Positions 36,821 through 41,513 of a DNA stretch of 41,513 bases are shown in pieces. The position numbers were made by a program, and so were the translations under genes. Position 1 is the stretch's first letter, and each line of letters opens with the position of its first letter. The notes below the pieces were generated by a model. That model was not told the origin of the DNA. It did not search any database and worked only from the letters and a program-made list of their open reading frames with translations. The DNA comes from Deltaproteobacteria bacterium UBA5756 (GTDB taxonomy: Bacteria; Desulfobacterota; Syntrophorhabdia; Syntrophorhabdales; Syntrophorhabdaceae), in assembly GCA_002418985.1 (NCBI GenBank), contig DIFE01000003.1, forward strand, positions 26,530 through 68,042, read 5' to 3'.

Positions 36821-38107
36821 ATGGAAGATATCAAGGGGATGTACAAAAAGATCGTCAAGGACAATTTTCCTGATACCATCAAGATAGATCTTGGCGGACA
36901 GGTCCTCATTTATAAAAAGAAGGTCTGGAACATATTTGACGCCGATGAAAAATGCGACGTCGAGCGCGGTCTTCGCTACGGAGAAAACCCTGACCAGCCC
37001 TCCGCCATGTACGAAATGATAAACGGCAATATCACGCTGGGCGATGCCCGTTTTTTTGACCATGATACCGGTCTTGTCAGCAAGATAACGGAAAAGGACA
37101 TGCTCCAGGTGGGCAAACACCCGGGGAAGATCAATCTGACAGATGTGGACAATGGCTTGAATATTCTGAAATTTCTCGATCGGAAGCCGGCGTGTTCCAT
37201 TATGAAGCACAACAATCCCTGCGGGGCCGCATACGGTTCCACATCGGCCGAGGCTTTCGAGAAGGCCTTCTGGTGCGACAGGATAGCCGCCTTCGGAGGG
37301 GCTGTCCTCTTTACAAGAACCCTTGATGTGGAGACGGCGAAGGCCATGGTGCCCTATTACTTTGAAGTGGTCTGCGCCCCGGAATTTGAGGGCGGCGCCA
37401 TCGACATCCTGAAGAAATGGAAGAACCTTCGGCTGATGCAGATAAAGGAGATAGGGCGGCTCGGCGCATTCAAGACGAAGAGGACCATAGATTTCAAATC
37501 CCTCATGGATGGCGGTTTGATCCTTCAGGAATCACAACCTTACAGGATCAAGGGCAGGGATGATCTCAAACCCGCCGAGGCGGTTTATAAAGGTGAAACG
37601 TATCGGATAAAGAGAATGCCTACCGACGACGAGTATCGTGACATGCTCTTCGGCTGGTACGTGGAGTCGGGCGTGAGTTCCAATTCGGCGCTCTTCGTGA
37701 AGGACGAGGCCGCCGTGGCCATCGGTACGGGAGAACAGGACCGGGTGGGCGTTGTCGAGATCGCAATTTTCAAGGCCTACAAGAAGTTTGCGGACACCGA
37801 GGTCTTCCGAAAGTACGGGGTGCCCTACGCGGTCTTCAAGCTGGAGGCGGCCCGGGGCCACAGGGATATGAAGGATCTCATTGCGATAGACATCTACACG
37901 CGGGAGCATAATGCCGGTCTCCAGGGTTCGGTGATTGTCTCCGACGGTTTCTTCCCGTTCAGGGACGGTGTGGATGCCGCCATTAAGGAAGGGGCCAGGG
38001 GCGTGATCCAGCCCGGCGGATCGGAACGTGACTACGAGGTCATCGAGGCCTGCAACGAAAAGGACGTGGCCATGGTTTTTGCCGGCCAGAGGCTTTTCAA
38101 ACATTAG
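36821..38107 (+). CDS. purH: AICAR transformylase (PurH C-terminal domain only)
   Basis: 428 residues. The sequence matches the transformylase half of bifunctional PurH: LRYGENPDQPSAMY, the catalytic Lys129-His130 in MKHNNPCGAA, DRIAAFGGAVLF, SNSALFVKDEAAVAIGTGEQ and the C-terminal DGFFPFRDGVD with VIQPGGSERD. It adds the formyl group from 10-formyl-THF to AICAR in purine synthesis. The N-terminal MGS-like IMP cyclohydrolase domain of normal PurH (about 200 residues) is missing; only about 45 unrelated residues precede the match. A separate cyclohydrolase must be elsewhere. The ribosome site AAGGAG is well placed. Confidence 0.88.
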   Translation: MEDIKGMYKKIVKDNFPDTIKIDLGGQVLIYKKKVWNIFDADEKCDVERGLRYGENPDQPSAMYEMINGNITLGDARFFDHDTGLVSKITEKDMLQVGKHPGKINLTDVDNGLNILKFLDRKPACSIMKHNNPCGAAYGSTSAEAFEKAFWCDRIAAFGGAVLFTRTLDVETAKAMVPYYFEVVCAPEFEGGAIDILKKWKNLRLMQIKEIGRLGAFKTKRTIDFKSLMDGGLILQESQPYRIKGRDDLKPAEAVYKGETYRIKRMPTDDEYRDMLFGWYVESGVSSNSALFVKDEAAVAIGTGEQDRVGVVEIAIFKAYKKFADTEVFRKYGVPYAVFKLEAARGHRDMKDLIAIDIYTREHNAGLQGSVIVSDGFFPFRDGVDAAIKEGARGVIQPGGSERDYEVIEACNEKDVAMVFAGQRLFKH

Positions 38108-38143
38108 GGCTGGCGAAGGGACCGGGGAAACGATGGATATAAG

Positions 38144-38221
38144 ATGAAATATATCGTAATAATCGGCGTAATCATCGTTGTGTACGTTATCATCAGGGTG
38201 TCGCTGAAAAAGCATTTCTAG
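38144..38221 (+). CDS. Possible 25-residue single-helix membrane protein
   Basis: MKYIVIIGVIIVVYVIIRVS then LKKHF and TAG. It is one continuous hydrophobic helix with a lone Lys near the N-terminus and a basic tail, the typical look of a bacterial small membrane protein. Upstream GGA at 38135-38137 is a weak ribosome site. It starts 37 bases after purH on the same strand and could be its last cistron. The evidence is composition only. Confidence 0.4.
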   Translation: MKYIVIIGVIIVVYVIIRVSLKKHF

Positions 38222-38231
38222 GGATCCGCGT

Positions 38232-38269
38232 TCGGGACGCACGGCCCAGAGAAAAGCCGCGTGTCCCGA
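38232..38269. promoter_or_regulatory. GC-rich hairpin after the purH region
   Basis: TCGGGACGCACGGC (38232-38245) can pair with GCCGCGTGTCCCGA (38256-38269) with one mismatch and one G-U. No T tract follows, so it is not a standard intrinsic terminator; it may cap the purH transcript or be a weak terminator. Confidence 0.45.
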
Positions 38270-38313
38270 AGTCTGCACCCCCGGGTTTCCCTGAAATTGT
38301 CAAGCCTTTTGTG

Positions 38314-38343
38314 TTGACAAAGTACCGAAAAATAAATTAAAAT
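38314..38343 (+). promoter_or_regulatory. Predicted sigma70-like promoter of gcdA
   Basis: TTGACA (38314-38319), 18 bases, TAAAAT (38338-38343). The leader would be about 37 bases and contains GGAGG (38376-38380), seven bases before the ATG. Confidence 0.7.
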
Positions 38344-38387
38344 TGTGAAAACAGTAACAAATTCCTACAGCCATCGGAGGGTAATAA

Positions 38388-40106
38388 ATGAGACCGTATT
38401 TTGAAAAAATGCAGGAATGGAACAAGCCGGTAAAGGTGAATGCAAAGAACGCTGAGGAGATTAGAGCCGTTGAGAAAGAGATCGAGGAACTTGTCGATAA
38501 GGCGAAAAAGGCCGGCCTGGCCCAGGAGACACTGAATAAACGCGGTGAATGGACTGTTCACCAGAGGTTGGAATACATTGTCGACCCCGGAACATGGGCC
38601 CCCCTTCATATGCTTTTCGACCCCATGGATGAAGAATCAGGCACCACGGGTGTTGTGGACGGTCTCGGCAGGATAAACGGAAGATGGTGTGTGATCATTG
38701 GTTTCGACAACAAGGTCATGGCAGGCGCCTGGATCGCGGGTCAGCCTCACAACATCTTGAGAGTTACCGATATAGCAAAAAGACTTCACTGTCCCCTCGT
38801 ATGGATAGTCAACTGCAGCGGCGTGAAGCTTCCCGAACAGGAAAGAATGTACGCCAACAGGCGCGGCAGCGGAACAACATTCTTCCGTCATGCCGAACTC
38901 AATAAACTGGGTATCCCCGTACTCGCGGCCATTTACGGAACCAACCCCGCAGGCGGCGGCTACCAGGGTATTTCCCCGACTCTTCTGCTTGCCCACAAAG
39001 ATGCAAATATCGCCGTCGGCGGCGCCGGCATCGTCAGCGGTATGGCACCGAAGGGCTTTTTCGACGAAGCAATGGCAGAGCAGATCATCGAAGCCACCAA
39101 GAAATTCAAAGCCGTTCCTCCCGGCAGGGTCGAGATCCACTATGACGCGACGGGATTCTTCCGCGAAGTTCATCCTTCAGAAGAGAGCCTCCTCGATTCA
39201 TTGAAGAGTTGGGTCGTAAAGCTTCCCTACTATGATGCAAGCTTCTTCAGGGTTGCAAAACCGGCCGAACCGAAGTTCCCGGCTGAAGACCTTTACAGCA
39301 TCGTCCAGTTCAACCAGAAAATGGTTTACGACATGGAACAGTTCATGTCGCGCCTCGTCGACAACAGCGAACACATGGAATTCCGTCCTGACATCGGTCC
39401 CGAGCTTTATACGGGTCTTGTCAAGGTTGACGGTTTCCTCATCGGTATAGTCGGAAACAGGCAGGGCATGCTGCCCAAGGGTTACCCGCAGTATGCACCG
39501 TACCCCGGCATCGGCGGCAAGTTCTACCGCGAAGGCCTCATTAAGGTTAACGAGTTCGTGACCCTCTGCGGCAGGGACAGGGTTCCCATGATCTGGATCC
39601 AGGATACGTCGGGTATCGACGTTGGCGACATCGCGGAAAAGGCAGAGCTTCTCGGCCTTGGCCAGTCACTTATCTACTCCATCGAGCAGAGCGACCTTCC
39701 CATGATGACCATCATTCTGAGGAAAGGCACCGCCGCCGCCCACTACATCATGGCAGGCCCGCAGGCGAACAACAACAACTGCTTCACCCTCGGCACCGCG
39801 ACCACCGAGATCTACGTCATGCACGGTGAGACTGCGGCCGTCGCCAGCTTCGCCAGGCGCCTCGTAAAAGAGAAAGATGCAGGCAAGCCTCTCGCGCCCG
39901 TCATCGAAAACATGAACAAGACAGTCAAACACTACTACGACATGTCACGGCCTTCCTACTGTGCAAAGAAAGGCCTTGTCGACGAGGTCGTAAAATTCTC
40001 CGAGCTGAGAAAGTATTTCGTAGCATTCGCGAACTGTGCCTATGCGAACCCGAAATCGATCTGCCCGTGGCACCAGATGATCATGCCCAGGATCATAAAG
40101 GGCTAA
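38388..40106 (+). CDS. gcdA: Glutaconyl-CoA decarboxylase alpha subunit (biotin-dependent carboxyltransferase)
   Basis: 572 residues that follow Acidaminococcus GcdA along the whole length: LNKRGEWTVHQRLEYIVDPG, NCSGVKLPEQERMY, NRRGSGTTFFRHAELNKLGI, YGTNPAGGGYQGISPT, AVGGAGIVSGM, VNEFVTLCGRDRVPMIWIQD and SICPWHQMIMPR. Two crotonase-fold carboxyltransferase halves are present. The subunit moves CO2 from glutaconyl-CoA to biotin on GcdC, giving crotonyl-CoA; the membrane subunit GcdB then decarboxylates biotin and exports Na+. This step is known in glutarate- and benzoate-degrading anaerobes. GcdB, C and D are not adjacent. Propionyl- or methylcrotonyl-CoA carboxyltransferases are more distant alternatives. 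Own promoter, good ribosome site and terminator: a single-gene unit. Confidence 0.93.
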   Translation: MRPYFEKMQEWNKPVKVNAKNAEEIRAVEKEIEELVDKAKKAGLAQETLNKRGEWTVHQRLEYIVDPGTWAPLHMLFDPMDEESGTTGVVDGLGRINGRWCVIIGFDNKVMAGAWIAGQPHNILRVTDIAKRLHCPLVWIVNCSGVKLPEQERMYANRRGSGTTFFRHAELNKLGIPVLAAIYGTNPAGGGYQGISPTLLLAHKDANIAVGGAGIVSGMAPKGFFDEAMAEQIIEATKKFKAVPPGRVEIHYDATGFFREVHPSEESLLDSLKSWVVKLPYYDASFFRVAKPAEPKFPAEDLYSIVQFNQKMVYDMEQFMSRLVDNSEHMEFRPDIGPELYTGLVKVDGFLIGIVGNRQGMLPKGYPQYAPYPGIGGKFYREGLIKVNEFVTLCGRDRVPMIWIQDTSGIDVGDIAEKAELLGLGQSLIYSIEQSDLPMMTIILRKGTAAAHYIMAGPQANNNNCFTLGTATTEIYVMHGETAAVASFARRLVKEKDAGKPLAPVIENMNKTVKHYYDMSRPSYCAKKGLVDEVVKFSELRKYFVAFANCAYANPKSICPWHQMIMPRIIKG

Positions 40107-40123
40107 CACCGTTAGAGATACAC

Positions 40124-40157
40124 ATCAGGGTGGATTACATATCCACCCTGATTTTTT
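40124..40157 (+). terminator. Rho-independent terminator of gcdA
   Basis: Perfect 12-bp stem ATCAGGGTGGAT (40124-40135) / ATCCACCCTGAT (40141-40152), loop TACAT, then a run of T to 40157. It begins 17 bases after the gcdA stop. Confidence 0.95.
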
Positions 40158-40229
40158 GTTTATTACGTTAACCAATTAGTAGTAACCGTTGACTGATTAC
40201 GGGTGAATTGGGGAGTGAATGCCTCCAGT

Positions 40230-41402
40230 ATGAAGAACAGGCTTGCATCGATGTTGAAAGAAATTCGGGGACAGGGCAATTACCGAAGCATACGGTACGT
40301 GCGTCCCCTTTGCGCCACCACGATAATTCACGGCGGCAAAGAGTACCTTAACCTCTGTTCCAACAGTTATTTGTCGCTTCATCTCCATCCTGCGGTCGTG
40401 GAAGCAGCGAGGTCCGCAGTAGGCGATTATGGTACGGGTACCTGTTCGTCGCGAAGCGTCTCCGGAAGCATCGATCTGTACGAAAAACTCGAGGCCGCCG
40501 TCGCCCGTTACAAAGGGTATAAGAAGGGCCTCATATTTCCGACGGGATACATGGCAAATATCGGCATAGTCTCCACCATTCCAGACAAGGGGGACGTAAT
40601 CTTCAGCGACGAGTTGAACCATTCGAGTCTCATCGACGCGATGCGCCTTTCCTACGCAAAAAAGGTCATCTACAGGCATCGCGACGCGGACGACCTGGAA
40701 CGGAAGCTGAAGAAGCACGCGACGCATGGCAAATCCTTCGTCATAACGGAATCCATCTTCAGTATGGATGGAGACATGGCACCTCTGGCCGAGATTATGG
40801 AACTGCGCGACCGGTACGGTTTCTATGCCATTGTCGACGATGCGCACGGAACGGGCATCTTCGGAAAAGGCGGAAGCGGTGTCGAAGAGTACTGGCGTCT
40901 CAAGGGGGCGGCCGACATCCACATGGCCACCTTCGGCAAGGCGATGGGATCCTTCGGCGCCTTCGTGCTTTCCGACCCCGTTGTAATAGAGTATCTTGTC
41001 AACCGGGCAAGGACCTTCATGTACACGACAGCCCTGCCGCCGGCCGCCCTGGCCGCCTCACAGGAAGCCCTCGATCTTGTCTCGGACGATTTGTCCTTGA
41101 AGGAAGAACTCTGGCGCAATATCGACTATATGCGCTCGGGACTTCTTGACGCCGGCTTCGATCTCAAGGAGAGTACGGGCCCCATCGTCCCGATTGTGGT
41201 GGGTAAGGATGCCGAGGCCGTAAAAATGCAGAAGATCCTCATGAACGAAGGATTCTTCCTTCAAGCCATTCGCCCCCCCACCGTCCCGACAGGGACATCG
41301 AGGCTAAGGCTCACCGTTGTAAGAGGTTTTTCGCGGGAGCAGATGGACAGGGCCATCGAAGCGATAACGGCAGCGGGAAGAAAGATGAAATTGGTGGAAT
41401 GA
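40230..41402 (+). CDS. bioF: 8-amino-7-oxononanoate synthase-like alpha-oxoamine synthase
   Basis: About 390 residues from the ATG at 40230; GTG codons at 40203 and 40215 are also in frame and none has an ideally spaced ribosome site, so the start is open. PLP fold-type I alpha-oxoamine synthase: LNLCSNSYLSLHLHPAVVEA, the GTGTCSSRSVSGSIDLYEKL block, NHSSLIDAMRLS, IVDDAHGTGIFG, and the PLP Lys237 in ATFGKAMGSFGAF. BioF condenses pimeloyl-ACP (or -CoA) with alanine in biotin synthesis. 2-Amino-3-ketobutyrate CoA ligase (Kbl) has the same fold and cannot be fully excluded. The position after gcdA, a biotin-dependent enzyme, fits biotin synthesis, but no other bio gene is visible before the window ends. 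Confidence 0.82.
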   Translation: MKNRLASMLKEIRGQGNYRSIRYVRPLCATTIIHGGKEYLNLCSNSYLSLHLHPAVVEAARSAVGDYGTGTCSSRSVSGSIDLYEKLEAAVARYKGYKKGLIFPTGYMANIGIVSTIPDKGDVIFSDELNHSSLIDAMRLSYAKKVIYRHRDADDLERKLKKHATHGKSFVITESIFSMDGDMAPLAEIMELRDRYGFYAIVDDAHGTGIFGKGGSGVEEYWRLKGAADIHMATFGKAMGSFGAFVLSDPVVIEYLVNRARTFMYTTALPPAALAASQEALDLVSDDLSLKEELWRNIDYMRSGLLDAGFDLKESTGPIVPIVVGKDAEAVKMQKILMNEGFFLQAIRPPTVPTGTSRLRLTVVRGFSREQMDRAIEAITAAGRKMKLVE

Positions 41403-41406
41403 AGAC

Positions 41407-41513
41407 AGGTGATAGGTAATGGGGATAGGTAATGGGTAATGGGCAATAGGTAATGGGAAAGGCAAGAACATCTTTTCCTATGACCTATATGTTGAGTGCC
41501 ACAACATCGTTAA
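41407..41513. repeat. Heptamer-armed intergenic element, copy 4 (reaches window end)
   Basis: Units AGGTGAT, AGGTAAT, a six-base GGGGAT, AGGTAAT, GGGTAAT, GGGCAAT, AGGTAAT (41407-41454), starting four bases after the bioF stop. A short core and inverted-sense units CTATGAC, CTATATG (41478-41491) follow. The right side may continue differently beyond the window. Confidence 0.7.

Overview
The window looks like a chromosomal segment of an anaerobic, probably syntrophic deltaproteobacterium-like bacterium. The best guess from gene content is a relative of Syntrophorhabdus. This is an inference from: a long complex I operon, a glutaconyl-CoA decarboxylase alpha subunit (a hallmark of anaerobic aromatic or glutarate degradation), an ADP-forming acyl-CoA synthetase, a proton-pumping pyrophosphatase and selenocysteine synthase. 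There are no rRNA or tRNA genes apart from tmRNA, and no phage, transposase, CRISPR or defence genes. Almost everything lies on the + strand; only a short patch (13.1-13.75 kb) and one small gene (31.8-32.0 kb) lie on the - strand.

Region by region: 1-11.6 kb is the 3' part of a complex I operon in the order nuoF(partial, fused to a GltD-like module)-G-H-I-J-K-L-M-N, with tight or overlapping junctions. At 11.9-13.75 kb are an exported TPR protein, a convergent small secreted protein and the 3' remnant of a C_GCAxxG_C_C-family gene. At 13.9-15.9 kb is an NDP-forming acyl-CoA synthetase. At 16.1-19.2 kb selA, rluD and a PgeF/YfiH-type gene are nearly continuous. At 19.3-27.2 kb are an NtrY-like histidine kinase, smpB, ssrA (tmRNA), an M18 aminopeptidase, lon and an AmmeMemoRadiSam radical SAM enzyme. 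At 27.3-31.7 kb are a chemoreceptor and a membrane pyrophosphatase with its own promoter and a strong terminator. At 31.8-38.2 kb are a small Cys-rich protein, PolX, endonuclease III, transketolase, a single-domain AICAR transformylase and a possible 25-residue membrane protein. At 38.3-41.4 kb are gcdA, with its own promoter and terminator, and a BioF-like synthase.

Functional themes: energy conservation (complex I with an extra flavoprotein module, pyrophosphatase, Gcd, ADP-forming acyl-CoA synthetase) and protein quality control (tmRNA-SmpB, Lon, aminopeptidase: tag, degrade, trim). The gcdA and hppA genes have the clearest sigma70-like promoters, strong Shine-Dalgarno sites and classic terminators, suggesting high independent expression.

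The most unusual non-coding signal is a family of four intergenic elements made of tandem 7-bp units (AGGTAAT-like, or AGGGACT/AGGGATC-like). Each begins at or in the 3' end of a gene and is followed, after a core of about 20-130 bp, by similar heptamers in inverted orientation. In three of the four the upstream gene's stop codon lies inside the array. Two shorter perfect palindromes sharing the block ATAGGTCCAATA form a second repeat family.
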